64,000 nucleotides of DNA, from the NCBI RefSeq assembly GCF_037975245.1, contig NC_092571.1, forward strand, positions 24,244,564 to 24,308,563, read 5' to 3'. This document shows positions 1-11,466 of the stretch, piece by piece; position 1 is the first letter of the stretch; each line of letters begins with the position of its first letter. The position numbers and the translations under genes are program-made. Source of the stretch: Apostichopus japonicus (lineage: Eukaryota; Echinodermata; Holothuroidea; Aspidochirotida; Stichopodidae). The notes under the pieces were generated by a model. The model had not been told where the DNA came from. It made no database searches and was given only the letters and a program-made list of their open reading frames with translations.

Positions 1-32
1 CTTTTGTTTTATGGCTAAAATCGATCTTACAG

Positions 33-678
33 ATATCCTTGGCTGAAGGATCAGCTTGAAGTAGATCCAAATGACAAGCAGTTGGTCTTTATAAAAGATC
101 AGTCTTGTGCGATTTACGATCACATGGAATATCTTCCGGATGTTCCAACACGACACGTATTTCTGATCAGACACCCGAGGAATGTCTACCCATCATTAAT
201 GCATTCTTTCACCAACAATTTTTTGCAACTTCCCTGGGATGAGACGAACCTGATTGAAGAATATCGATCCATGCCCGTTAAGGATCACTTTAAAATCCAT
301 CGAGATCTGTGGAAGAAAATCAAAAACAAATTGGACCCAAACGTCATCGTTATCGATGGACATGATCTGGTCAGCAGGCCTGAAGTAATACTTCCAAAGT
401 TCTTTACTGAATTAGGTATTCCTTACAAAGAATCTTACTTGAAGTGGGAAGCTGATCCGGAACTTGTGTATTCATCATGGAGAGGTACAGGCCAGTTTAT
501 ATTTACAGTTTCCAAGACCATCGCTACTTCACGAGCTGTTGAGTCTACCCACTTTGTACCCCCAAAGGTACCCCGTGGCAGCTTCACGGCGAATTGGAAA
601 CTGACAGATGAGTTGCAGGAGTGTATAGATTATTCGATGCCATTTTATGAAGAAATGTATGAACAAAGGTTCCAATGA
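33..678 (+). CDS. Sulfotransferase-like protein, last coding exon (5' part outside window)
   Basis: The frame is open from a splice acceptor (TTACAG ending at 32) to a TGA at 676-678, giving about 214 residues. No initiator fits at the left, so this is a 3' exon of a gene that starts before the window. The segment FLIRHPRNVYPSL (nt 160-198) matches the 3'-phosphate-binding motif of PAPS-dependent sulfotransferases (an R-x-P-R-x-x-x-x-S pattern). The spacing to IVIDGHDLVSRPEVILPKF and the C-terminal W/Y-rich region fits the family. The 5'-phosphosulfate loop would lie in missing upstream exons. By family knowledge it transfers sulfate from PAPS to an acceptor that cannot be named from this fragment. 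There is no membrane segment in the visible part. A related P-loop sulfotransferase-fold protein with another acceptor is possible. Confidence 0.78.
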
Positions 679-978
679 TTTTTTTCAGTGACACCAACAT
701 TTCTTCACACATAAAACCACCACAAGGCTTGAATAATTTAAACAAATGGTTTAAAAAAAAGTTTTATGAAAGTTTTTGGATTATTCATTTGTATGGAGGT
801 ATGTTTAATTTTGAGACATTATTTTTTTTGGTTGGTATAATTATCCATCAACTGATCCACTCGTGTATACCCTCGCATTAGTTGAATTTTACTTGTTTCT
901 CACGGTTTGTAGTAGTAAGTTTTTTGTGTGCCTCATGATATCACGTAACAATAAATGACGTGTAAACCCCGCTTCAAA
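679..978 (+). other. Probable 3' UTR of the sulfotransferase-like gene with AATAAA at 950-955
   Basis: AT-rich sequence after the stop codon, with a canonical AATAAA at 950-955. The last ~80 bases (about 885-965) recur at about 5540-5625, so the gene end was included in the local duplication described below. The UTR end point is inferred. Confidence 0.45.
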
Positions 979-1049
979 GATGCGACGAACGTAGAATGAA
1001 TTGTGATATGACGTAGAGTTAGAAAATAACCAATCACTAAATAATAATG

Positions 1050-1346
1050 GTTTCTTAATGAGTTAAACATGTCTTATGCCGCGGATATCTCGTTCTTTCT
1101 AAATGTATCTTATTTAACAATTCTAACATTTATCGTAAATGTAATAATAAACCCTGTCAAATAGTTGAAACAATCATCTTGAGGAAGATTTTACTTATAA
1201 TAAGCTATTTTTATGATATAATATGCTGTAACTTGTTGCGTGACAATACAGGCTGGATTAAAGTACTGGGTAACTGTTCCTAGCAAGCATCATGTGAAGC
1301 ATTATGTTCTCCTTCTGTTCTCTTTTGTGATACACACCTGAATAAG
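1050..1346 (+). repeat. Upstream flank of U2-like unit, copy 1 of a segmental duplication (second copy 4690-4982)
   Basis: About 300 bp immediately 5' of the U2-like head matches 4690-4982 closely, including the blocks 'aacatgtcttatgcc', 'cttataataagctattttt' and 'ggctggattaaagtactggg'. The flank and the U2-like sequence were therefore duplicated together as DNA. If these are functional snRNA genes, their promoter elements would lie here, but I cannot identify a PSE by eye. Confidence 0.6.
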
Positions 1347-1543
1347 ATCGCTTCTCGGCCATTTGGCTAAGATCATGTGTAGAATCTGTTCTCTTTGAGG
1401 GGAATGGTGATGCACACCCGACGATGATCACACAGTCACAGTCCCGATGCAAGGGGACTGGGGTTGAGAGCGGATCAGTCGTTCGGTAGTTTGGTTTTCG
1501 TGCCCAGGTTCTTTCCTGGGTGGCCTTTTCTTAAAAAGTAACT
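1347..1543 (+). ncRNA. U2-snRNA-headed RNA gene or pseudogene, copy A
   Basis: The first ~45 bases from ATCGCTTCTCGGCC match the universal U2 snRNA 5' end (stem I and the branch-site-pairing region) with only a few changes; the branch recognition core reads GTGTAGAATCTG instead of GTGTAGTATCTG. After that, U2 stem IIa/b and the canonical Sm site are absent. Instead there is a strong hairpin (cagtccc...gggactg), the segment gtagtttggttttcg, a second hairpin (gcccagg...cctgggt) and a T-rich end. It is either a U2 variant/pseudogene or the founder of a SINE with a U2-derived head. Confidence 0.45.
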
Positions 1544-4435
1544 AAAGTTGTTACTGCTATTTTACCATGTTGCTGTTGTTCGTTGATGTCTAAACTTACG
1601 TTGATGTCTAAAGTCACGTTGATGACTAAACGCGCGTCAGGCATAATGTCTAAGCTCAAGATGATTTCTGTTGTGACCAAATTTGATTTCTAGTTTAGTC
1701 TTTACTCCTTCAATTGGTTTATAGCCCCCTCGTTTTCAGGAGGTGTTTCGGCAGCTTGGGTATGCAATTTTAAGGTTTAGTTTACGGTTGTGAACTACAG
1801 CTCAGGTTCTTACGTTTTCGGTTCTTACGTGGAGGTGGGGAAATTGTTTCGTTAATCGCTACGCTGTTAAAGTTGGCGCATTCAATACAACAGATCTCCA
1901 AATAATGCCTCTGAGTTTTCTTTTAATTGAGCTAAGGACCAATAATTTCTAAAGTTACGTTTGATGTCTAATCTCACATTGATGTCTAAAACTTTCATTG
2001 CTATCTAAACTTACAGTTGGTGTCTAAACTTACGGTTGATGTCTTAACTCAGGTTGATGTCTACACTTTCGTTGCTATCTAAAGTTCCGTTGTTGTAACA
2101 CATTGTGAACGAACATTATCTTTCTTTTCAAAAAAATATAACAATCAACCGCAAGTTACTCACGTTCAGAGCTAACAACATATCTATTACAGAGATTTTC
2201 ATGCTAAATACAGCCAATGGTGTTTTCTCAAATTTCCCGAGATTTGTTTGGTTAATAGTCCCTTACCCATTGTCTGCAAACATGCTTGCATCTTCAGTGC
2301 TCAATGAATGCAAAGTATATGATGGTTTAACTATATAACGCGAAAAGGGGGGGGGGGATCGTTAACGTCATGATTTGTAGCAACAGCCATGTAAGTACCG
2401 TTAACAACCTGATTTGTCGAACAAAATCACGTTGTTAACGATATTTACATGATAGTTGATACAACTCCGAGGACGTTGTTAACGTAATATTTGAATAATT
2501 GTTTTATCACAGAAAGTTATCGTTGAGACAATCTATGAATTTCTCGGGAAGCTACCACAACATCTCTGATACTGAAAAGGACTTTTCATCTCACAGTATG
2601 TTTTGTTCTCTCCATATTGAGAGTTGATAATGTAAAATGTGCATTTATATACCACAGTTATTTCTTCGTTGCATACTTGCGTAAATTTTCGCGGTCCCTT
2701 TGACCACGTGCTTCAAGTCATGATTCTGGTGCAACACTGATTCGTGTGTATACAATACTGTATTCATACATCGTCAAAGGTACGTAGTTATTGAAGTTTC
2801 GACAATGCGTAAAAATGTTATTTAAATACTATAATTTTCGTGGAGTTGGTTGTTTCCAAATGCTGCAAAGCATCCAGGGTAAACGTTGGATCAGTTGCTC
2901 TATGGTTTGATGTAGTCTGCGCTTCGTGAGTATCAGAAGGGTACAATATCGAAGTACGTAGGCAATACACTCACATAACTAGTTTACTAAACCGGCCAAG
3001 CAAGTTCATTCGTAACACCAATCCAGTTAGGAGTTTCGATTTGCGAAAGGGATCGTGTTGTAAATGGAATATACACAAACCTCGCTCAGCATTGTTAAGA
3101 ATTTTTTAACCCAAAAAACCGCTAACATGTTATACAAGAAACGAATCATCCGCAAGATATACTCGAGTTTTAACTAGGGTTTTGTGTTGTAGGTACGGTG
3201 AAATAATTTTTTCTCCACAAATTTTCAGGATATGCGCATGTGCAGTTGAAACTCCGAAGTTTGAACAGGCCTAATACAAATTGCGTGGAATTTAGCGAGA
3301 TATGCACATAACATGTGTGGGGATATTTGAAGAGTTGGGGTTGCTGTGAAATCGCTGCAGGTCAAAGCATCGAGGTACTATATACGGAGTTGGCGAGGAG
3401 GAAAGAGTGGCAGGGCAGGCGAAATGAAGGTCGGAGGGCCGCCCCTGTAAAACAACGAAGCTAGCTGGCACTGGATGGCATCCGCCATATATATTGTGCA
3501 GAGCATTCACAAAGTACAGGCAGTGATAAGATCGCATCTTCTCAACTACACTAGTAAAAGTATAGGTCATATAATAAGCGCAATTGGTGTTCGATCGGGA
3601 CGGAAACTTTTCTCTATAGTAATATTACTGTCACTCGTTTCACTTGATTGCCGACATTCAAAATATATCCAGATATCGTTTAATGGTTCAATAAATCAAT
3701 TTTAAGTACAGTATTTTATGCTGGCATTTTGTCTCGACACTCGTTTTACTTGATTACTGACGTTCCCAGATTATCTCTACACATTGTTGGAGGGGGCTAA
3801 ATGAAATCAGATGAAAAGTGCAGTATTTTTATGCTGGTACTTTGTCTAAACACAAGACGTTGTACTTTTCCGACATCCACAGCGTATATGCATAGCCTTT
3901 AACATTTTAAAAGTTGTTTATACTGTAGCCTCCTATTTGTATGAGTTGTAACGCATGTTATCTGATAGGCTGGCGGTGGGAGATACGGTAGCTTATCAAA
4001 CAAGGTTTCCACAATTTTGCGTCTGGTCACTCCAAATGGACTTGGACCTCCAATACTATTGTTTTTGGTGGAGTTGTGTATTACCACGTACAGTAGACTG
4101 ACCAGTGTTTATCATGCCATAGTGTTAATGTATCAAAATGGTGGTTCGGGCCATTTCTATAGTGATATAGCTAGTTCTGCTTATACTAACAACTGTCTAG
4201 TGTACTGATGTCATCGAAACCTCAATGCATTTTGCAGTCTGGTTTACATTACGCGGTTGAGCAATTTTGAACAGCGCCGATAGCAACAACGTAAGTTTAG
4301 ACAACAACGTATGATTAGACAACGGAAGTTTAAGACAACAACGTGAGTTTGATCAACAACGTGGTAAAACAGCAGCAACAACTTTAGTTTAGACAACAAC
4401 AAACTTAGTTTAGACAACGAATTAAGTTTTCCTTT
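1544..4435. mobile_element. ~2.9 kb element with inverted, repeat-rich ends inserted in the U2-like array
   Basis: The left end (about 1544-1660) reads 'actaaagttgtt..tgct.ttttacca.gttg' followed by degenerate tandem 'cgttgatgtctaaact.a' units, which recur at 1950-2100. The reverse complement of about 4265-4405 has the same order of blocks. The ends therefore form long imperfect inverted repeats made of subterminal arrays. The flanks on both sides are pieces of the U2-like unit, which supports an insertion. The interior (2100-4260) holds no open frame I can recognise and a short G tract at 2347, so a non-autonomous DNA transposon is the simplest reading. Exact ends and target-site duplication were not resolved. 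Confidence 0.4.
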
Positions 4436-4504
4436 TCGCGTTCCATACTTGTGTAGCATTATCTTCTCCTTCGTGATACCATCTGTTTTGACCTCCATGG
4501 TGAT

Positions 4505-4607
4505 ACACACCTGACGATAGTCTTGACACAAGGGGACTGTGGTTGAGAACGGATCAGTCGGTTCTTTGTTTGGTGCCCATGTTCATTTCCTTGTGACTTT
4601 TCTTAAA
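4505..4607 (+). repeat. U2-like unit, 3' half only (copy B)
   Basis: Matches the tail of copy A ('aaggggactg.ggttgagaacggatcagtcg', 'tttggtgccca', 'cttttcttaaaaa') but lacks the U2 head. It lies directly right of the inverted-repeat element. Confidence 0.55.
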
Positions 4608-4617
4608 AATCGAAAGC

Positions 4618-4675
4618 AACCTCTTTTTGGCCTTCTGGCTAAGATCATGTGAAGAATCTATGTCTACGGGAACCT
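4618..4675 (+). repeat. U2-like head only (copy C)
   Basis: Contains 'ttggccttctggctaagatc' followed by a degenerate branch-recognition segment (gtgaagaatctatg). It is a truncated 5' piece, and the same truncated form recurs at 5438-5500. Confidence 0.5.
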
Positions 4676-4689
4676 GCCAAAATAGCAAT

Positions 4690-4982
4690 CGGTTTTTAAT
4701 GAGTTAAACATGTCTTATGCCGGGAAACTTGTGATTTCTAAATGTATCCTATAACAATTCTATCATTTATCGTAAATGTAATAATAAACCATCTCAAATA
4801 GTTGAAACAACCATCTTGAGGAAGATTTTACTTATAATAAGCTATTTTTGTTGCACAATATGCTGTAACTTGTTGCGTGACAAAACAGGCTGGATTAAAG
4901 TACTGGGTAACTATTCTTAGCAAGCATAATGTTAGCATTATGTTCTCTTTCTGTTCCCGTTCGTGATTCACACCTGAATAAG
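4690..4982 (+). repeat. Upstream flank of U2-like unit, copy 2 of the duplication
   Basis: Closely matches 1050-1346, including the spacing to the U2-like start, with small indels. Confidence 0.6.
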
Positions 4983-5172
4983 ATCGCTTCTCGGCCCTTG
5001 GGCTGAGATCATGTGTAGTATATGTTCCCTTTGAGGGGAATGGTGATACACACCCGACGATGATCACACAGTCACGGTCCTGATGCAAGGGGACTGGGGT
5101 TGAGAGCGGATCAGTCGTCGTAGTTTGGTTTTCGTGCCCAGGTTCTTTCCTGGGCGACTTTTTCTTAAAAAG
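4983..5172 (+). ncRNA. U2-snRNA-headed RNA gene or pseudogene, copy D
   Basis: Nearly full-length match to copy A with the same upstream flank. This copy keeps GTAGTA, the branch-site pairing hexamer of U2 (GTGTAGTATATG), and the 3' hairpins cagt-c-c...ggggactg and gcccagg...cctgggc. Of all copies it is the best candidate for an expressed gene, although it too lacks the canonical U2 3' domain. Confidence 0.45.
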
Positions 5173-5176
5173 TAGT

Positions 5177-5500
5177 CTTGACACAAGGGGACTGGAGTTG
5201 AGAATTGATCAGTCGGTTCTTTGTTTGGTGCCCAGGTTCTTTTACTGGTGACTTTTCTTAAAAGTATTATTATGTTCCCCTTCTAGGTGTTTCGATATAC
5301 ACACGTCACGATGATCCCTTGATAATCACTTAGTCATAGTCTTGACACAAGGGGACTGTGGTTGAGAGCGGATCAATCGGTTCTTTCTTTGGTGCCCAGA
5401 TTTTTTTCTTGGTGACTTTTCTTAAAAATCGAAAGCAATCGCTCTTCGGCCTTCTGGCTCAGATCATGTGAAGAATCTGTGTCTACGGGAATCTGCTAAT
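5177..5500 (+). repeat. Tandem fragments of the U2-like unit (copies E, F, G)
   Basis: 5177-5266 is another 3' half. About 5270-5432 is a more complete copy with a degenerate head. 5438-5500 is a head-only fragment starting atcgctcttcggcc. The stretch looks like repeated unequal duplication of one unit. Confidence 0.5.
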
Positions 5501-5534
5501 TTGCATAAATGTAAAACGTGTCCCCTTGCATTAA

Positions 5535-5630
5535 TAGAGTTTTACCTGTTTCTCACGGATTATAGTAGTAAGTTATCTTTTGTGCCTCATGATATTACGT
5601 AAAAATAATGACGTGTATACCCGACGTGTG
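5535..5630 (+). repeat. Second copy of the sulfotransferase 3' UTR end
   Basis: Shares 'gttttacctgtttctcacgg', 'atagtagtaagtt' and 'tgtgcctcatgatatta' with 885-965. Confidence 0.55.
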
Positions 5631-5659
5631 AATGACGTGTATATTTGATATGACGTGTA

Positions 5660-6590
5660 CTATAGCAACCTGCAGACTTGTTGCCGGCCCTGTATGCTTC
5701 AGTACCCTGCCGTGTACCTTGGCACCCTGTAGACTTGTTGCCGGCCCTGTATGCTTCAGTACCCTGCCGTGTACCTTGGCACCCTGTAGACTTGTTGCCG
5801 GCCCTGTATGCTTCAGTACCCTGCCGTGTACCTTGGCACCCTGTAGACTTGTTGCCGGCCCTGTATGCTTCAGGACACTGCCTTGTACCTTAGCATACTG
5901 CAGACTTGTTGCCCCCTGTATGCTTCAGGACACTGCCGTGTACCTTAGCACCCTGTAGAATTTTTGCCCCCTGTATGCTTCAGTACCCTGCCGTGTACCT
6001 TGGCACCCTGTAGACTTGTTGCCGGCCCTGTATGCTTCAGGACACTGCCGTGTACCTTAGCAACCTGTATACTTGTTGCCCCCTGTATGCTTCAGTACAC
6101 CGCTGTGTACCTTGGCACCCTGTATACTTGCAATTGTTGCCCCCTGTGCTTCAGTAAACTGCCGTATACCCTGGCACTCTGTAGACTTGTTGCCCCCTTC
6201 TGTGCTTCAGGATACTGCCGTGTACCTTAGCACCCTGTAGACTTGTTGCCCCCTTTTATGTTTTAGTCCACTACTGTGTACCTTAGCACCCTGTAGACTT
6301 GTTGCACACCCCCCCCCCTGTATGCTTCAGGACACTGCTGTGTACCTTAGCACCCTGTAGACTTGTTGCACACCGCCCCCCTCCTTTATGCTTCAGTACA
6401 CTGATGTGTACCTTAGTACCCTGTAGACTTGTTGCAACCCCCCCCCCCTGTATGCTTCAGTACACTGTTGTGTACCTTAGCACCCTGTAGACTGCTGGCC
6501 CCTGTTTGCTTCAGTACACTGAGGTGTACCTTATCACCATGTAGACCGCTGGGTCCCTTTATGCTTCCGTACACTAGGGTGTACCTAAGG
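5660..6590. repeat. 57-bp minisatellite, about 16 units
   Basis: The unit runs roughly 'gccctgtatgcttcagtac..tgccgtgtacctt.gcaccctgtagacttgttgcc'. The first four units are nearly identical and later ones diverge and vary in a C-rich stretch. Because the period is divisible by three, spurious long open frames run through it on both strands. Confidence 0.9.
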
Positions 6591-6599
6591 CCCTTTGAA

Positions 6600-7550
6600 G
6601 GCTGATGAGTGACGTTTGAGAGGGGATGTTCAGGGGCAGGGCATTCTACATCCATTGTCTGCCCAAGGTGAATCGTTCAAGTCGTCATCGGAGTTGGGAT
6701 TCAGTCGGGGAAACGTGGAAACAAACAACTCTGAATTTTCATTCAAAAGTATTAAAATATACAACCGTGCGTTTAAACCTAATTATTTACTAATTTATCT
6801 AGGCTAAGCATGCTTGAGGATCGCCCATTTAAATCTTATTGTGCTATTTTTCTCCGGGCGCACTCCAAAGAGAAATGTACTTACAGGAAACCCATAGTCA
6901 CAGCCCTTGATCCGCTTACAGTACATTATTTAAGGTGCATGCTCCAACAAAATCATTCGGGGCGGGGGGGGGGGGTTGGAATTTTTTCCCCATGCAAGTA
7001 CCTTATCATGTGCGCGTGACTGGTCTTTGGGTATAACGGTTCTTGAAGTTTGACTCAGATTGACCATGATATCAATTCTACTTTACCCCATACAATCGTG
7101 TAGGGTAGATTGTCTGTAAGGAACGTAATGAATTTGGCGTGGTCAAACCAAGGAGTTGTTACTTGGAGAGCTCCCTGTTCAAACATGATGGCAGTTCCTT
7201 TGTAGATACACTTAATGACATCATAAAACGTTTAAATATGACAGTCTTTCATGATGAAATTATATCCCGATATTTCATATATTTATACTAGTAAAATAAA
7301 TTAGTGGCTCATTCACATATTTAAATCTGAAAACAAAGAGTCACAGAGTAAAACGTGTCCAAACGTGTTCAAAGCTAAAGACTCTTGTAATAGAACTGTC
7401 CTCTTGCTATTTGTTGGTCTTTTCTGAAAGAATGTGGTTGCATGTGCAATAACCACACTCGGCACGGAGATTGACTTTCATGATGACCCCTCTGTGAATA
7501 TTGTTTTGGTTACGGATTATTAGTAGCGAATCCAATTTGGAGTATGAGCA
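6600..7550. other. No gene recognised
   Basis: AT-rich spacer with a pure G run near 6965. I see no splice-bounded coding segment, RNA gene or transposon end. Confidence 0.5.
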
Positions 7551-7559
7551 CCTTCCGTT

Positions 7560-7862
7560 TTAGGTAGTAGCGCCACTAATTTGCTGTATCATCGCCGCCT
7601 CAAGTAGTAGCACAGTACCATCGCCTGTTTAGAGTAGTAGCACCAGCTTTTACAGCAGCATCGTCACTTAGGGAGTAGTAGCACCATCTGTTTAGAGTAA
7701 AAGCACCTTCTGTTTAGAGTAGTAGCACCTTCTGTTTAGAGTAGTAACACCTCCTGCTTAGAGTAGTAGCATCTCCTTTTTAGGGTAAGAGCACCTCCTA
7801 TGTAGGATATTAGCACCTCCTATTTAGGGTAGTAGCACCTCCTATTTAAGGTAGCAACGCCA
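7560..7862. repeat. 22-bp minisatellite
   Basis: Degenerate units of the form 'agtagtagcacctcctgtttag.gt', about 13 copies, with the 5' units more diverged. Confidence 0.85.
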
Positions 7863-7869
7863 CCTGTAG

Positions 7870-8928
7870 TCCTTTTGGCGTTCCATACTAATGGGCTCTT
7901 CAGACCTCTGTTGGAATTCTTTGTTTACATGGCGATGCGGCTTACCGTTGTTAATAATTTCATACTTGTACTATATTATCAACATTACGTACAACAGACA
8001 ACCACTCAGGCTTATTTTTCTATCATTCCTTTGTTTACAACAATGTCGATCCCACGTCGCTCATCGTAACATCAGATCGAATGTAGCCACGCAATTGATT
8101 CATTACATGGTTACCGGCGGAATGAATTATCACGTAAATTCTGAAACTAGGCCAGAAATGCGAGAGAAGGTTCCCAGAATCTAAAGTATGAAGTAGTTCG
8201 TCACCATATGCTTGATGATGCTTCGAATTTGCAGCCAGTATTCAATGTAAAAGGTAAATGAAAATCATTGGCTAATTTAGTTCAGGCCCCTATGCCTAAC
8301 AGTAACAGTTAGGCCTAGCCAAGGCCGTAGTCCTTATAATCGCCCTGTTTAAGTGTTACCGCTTACGTAAAAGTTGCCATTTACTAGTGTTAGTTACACA
8401 TATTGAATAGAACTGTTCAACTATGCCTGGGCACTATTCGTATTTTTTACAGTAGCCCTAAGAATTTGTACTAGGTATGTAATATAGGTTAGACCGAAGT
8501 AAATGTAACCCTTGCATTCCCAGATGGAAGCTGTGAGTGTGACCCCAAACTGCCTCGCGTAAAACATTCCCAGCATTGTGTTCTACATATTACAGTCTGA
8601 CAGCTGTGCGCCTTGCTGAGCTTTGACTTTGTTCCCATAGGAGTTGAACTAGTATTAGGGCTCGGCATATATAGATTGAACGAATCTTTTCACACTTGTG
8701 TACTGTACATAATTATCGTATTTATCATAGGGCATATAGTAGAAGCACATTAATATCCAAGATTTAAGCACTGAGTCTTTGATAAGATGTTTTAACTAGT
8801 AACCCATCTAGACCACTTTAAGTTTATGCAGTATTGCCATTCCCCCCCCCCCCCCCAACCTTTCCAATTGCTCAGTATTGACCTTGTCGTAATACAGTAG
8901 CACCTACAGTATGGAATTGATGAAATCT
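7870..8928. other. No gene recognised
   Basis: Mixed spacer with a poly-C run near 8845. Short open frames here show no family signature. Confidence 0.45.
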
Positions 8929-9296
8929 TTAAAGGCATTGAAGACTCGCCCCAAACCGTGTGCCGCCCTCTAAAAAAAATTAACTTTCCGTTGCTTGCAA
9001 GTGAAGATCTTTTTATTTTGTCACTACAAAATGCAGACAGTTATGAAACGGAATACCTTGTTATCTTTAGCTGGACCTGAGATGTCCATCGCTGCTATGT
9101 AAACTGTGTTGTGGGTATTGACCGTAGCTGCATGTATTGACTGTACACTAGTGTCTAATTACCAACGGTAGCAAGCTGTGTGTGTATTTTCTGGGATCGA
9201 TGGTGGTATCTTACACTTCTGTTACACCTCATATGAAACTAGGTCAGATTACCGGCATCAGACGTTTCTTTGTGCGAGAGTCTTCACTCCCTTTAA
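8929..9296 (+). mobile_element. TTAA-flanked MITE, piggyBac type, copy 1
   Basis: 368-bp copy bounded by TTAA on both sides. The left end is ttaaaggcattgaagactcg and the right end is gagtcttcactccctttaa, giving imperfect ~17-bp terminal inverted repeats. The internal sequence matches four other near-full-length copies in the window and encodes nothing recognisable. Confidence 0.8.
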
Positions 9297-11099
9297 TAAC
9301 AGAAGTGGCTTCTTGTTTTGGGTAATTAATTTCACAAATTTGGATAGATTTATTTGGGTGATTAATTGTGCTCATAATCCACTCTTTTTTTTGTAGTTGA
9401 TTAATTGCATAGCTCTTCTCGCGATAACTGCGATTACTCGGTTACAGTTATTATGTCATCACTGTCATTTTTACATTGCAGAAATACTATCAAAACAAAT
9501 CTTTCCCATGGTGTACTGTTTTCGTTTGTTGTCTTAACAAGCGTATTACTGACAAGTGAACGCATGAATCTGACCGGAGCAGGTGCTTGCCGATTTTTAA
9601 CACAACACAATGCTAGTGAAGCATTGTGAGAACCTGTACTTTTGCGATATTTGCTGACAAACTGCTTTAGTGTTGTTTTTGATAGATTAGGCTATTATTC
9701 AAAAGCAGTTTATGTGTAATGCTAGTTTGTAGTCGAGTATTCGCAACTTAGGTTTTGAGCACGATTAGTAGAACATCCAAAGTGTAATCACGACTACTGG
9801 CGATAAATCGATTACAACTATCAGCACTAGTGATTATGATGTTTTGGCAGCATTTTTTCTCCAGACATTGTCTTTCCTGCATTAACTCAAATTCTCTTGG
9901 ACGTTTGGTTGTGCTTTGCAGCCAAGCTTCCCTTTTTTTTCTTCTTTGTCAAGCCATTCGGTGGTTACCCAGGCTAGTCATGACCCAAATTGTAAAGACT
10001 AAAATCATTCCAAGTCTGAAGCCATCTGGTGACTGATGATATAAACTGCACATTGACTGACTTGATTGCAAATCGATTGCAAATTAAGTCGTTAATTAGT
10101 TATTAAACAGCAGGACATGCATATCGATTTGTTTTAAAGCAAGTCACTTCATGATGGGGAGAATGTTAACTGTCATATCCCATCAAAAACTTTGTTGACA
10201 TTGTAATTTCTTAAAATTCCAAGATAAACACATCTGAAAGTTTTGATAAATCTGGGAAACTCATAAAATGTGCAATTATGACGTGGAGTGTTGCGTTCAT
10301 CAAAATTTAATATTTTAGGCGAGTAATAAGTTAAGCCCATAATTACAAGCCCACATATATTATATAATTGAATAAATGTGATGTTCCTCTTTTCAAAGAA
10401 GATGATAAGATATTTCCAAAAATTGTCATACGCCACAAACTTGTGTTCAGTGTCCTTGAAAGGAAGAAGGCAACAAAGGAACAACATAAAACAAATTAGG
10501 CAGTCACTCCCAGTACATCATAATTAGCTAATGTTTATTCATTAAAATAAAACTACAATCAAGAAAAGACCTGTAAAATGGTCAATCTTTGACGGATTCT
10601 GATGAGAGTTGCAGCTATTTTTTCTAATGCCCTTTAGAGTGATTAGGTCAATGCTGTCCATAGGTGTCCATAGACTAAAAATTTTTTTTATTTTACTTCA
10701 CTGGATCAAATTGTTGGTCCATATTGACCAGCTCACCGTTTCAGGCAGATAATTTGAGGGATACCCTCCAGCCTTGTGAATAACAAAACTTTGGAAATTG
10801 AACTTATTTTTTACTTAATTTAAACTGGCTACGATTTTAGTGAACCTTTGCAGATGACGTCTAAGGTACCATCCCTCTTGTTTGTTCTTATTTAAGACCA
10901 TGAAGTACCGGGTACCTACCTTACAGTTTACTCCATTGTTTTATAAACAATTAGATTTGTTTGTTCTCAGGATACCATGGAATGTAAAATAAACACCCCT
11001 GGACACAATTTTTTTCTACTTTTTTAATAACACATGTTTGCTTAAATAAAAGAAAATTTATATCATTAAGTTGCAAGGAGAATACTGTTTAATCATTGG
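9297..11099. other. No gene recognised between MITEs
   Basis: AT-rich, with short open frames on both strands but no domain signature or consistent exon structure. Confidence 0.45.
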
Positions 11100-11466
11100 T
11101 TAAAGGGTGTGAAGACTCGCGGAAAAAGAAACGTCTAATTCCGGTAATCTGACCTAGCTTGGAATGAGGTGTAACAGAAGTGTTAGACACCCCCATCGAT
11201 CCCAAAAATACACACACAGCTTGCTACCGTCGGTAATTAGACACTAGTGTACAGTCAGTACATACAGCTGCGGTCAATACCCACAGCACAGTATATTAAC
11301 GATATGGCGATGGACATCTCAGCTCCACCTAAAGATAACAAGGTATCACATTTCATAACTGTCTGCATTTTGTAGCGACACAAACAAAACGTCACTTGCA
11401 AGCAACAGAGAGTTAACTTTTTCAGATGGCCGCATGCGGTTTGGGGGGAGTCTTCAATGCCTTTAA
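11100..11466 (-). mobile_element. TTAA-flanked MITE, piggyBac type, copy 2 (reverse orientation)
   Basis: Reverse complement of copy 1, from ttaaagggtgtgaagactcg to gtcttcaatgcctttaa, bounded by TTAA on both sides. Confidence 0.8.

Noticed and set aside
2105..2338. 77-codon plus-strand frame inside the inverted-repeat element
   Set aside because: No transposase or other signature, AT-rich and short; chance frame.
5632..6490. Cys/Pro-rich open frames of 60-108 codons
   Set aside because: They are products of the 57-bp minisatellite period; several frames are open at once and no start or splice context supports them.
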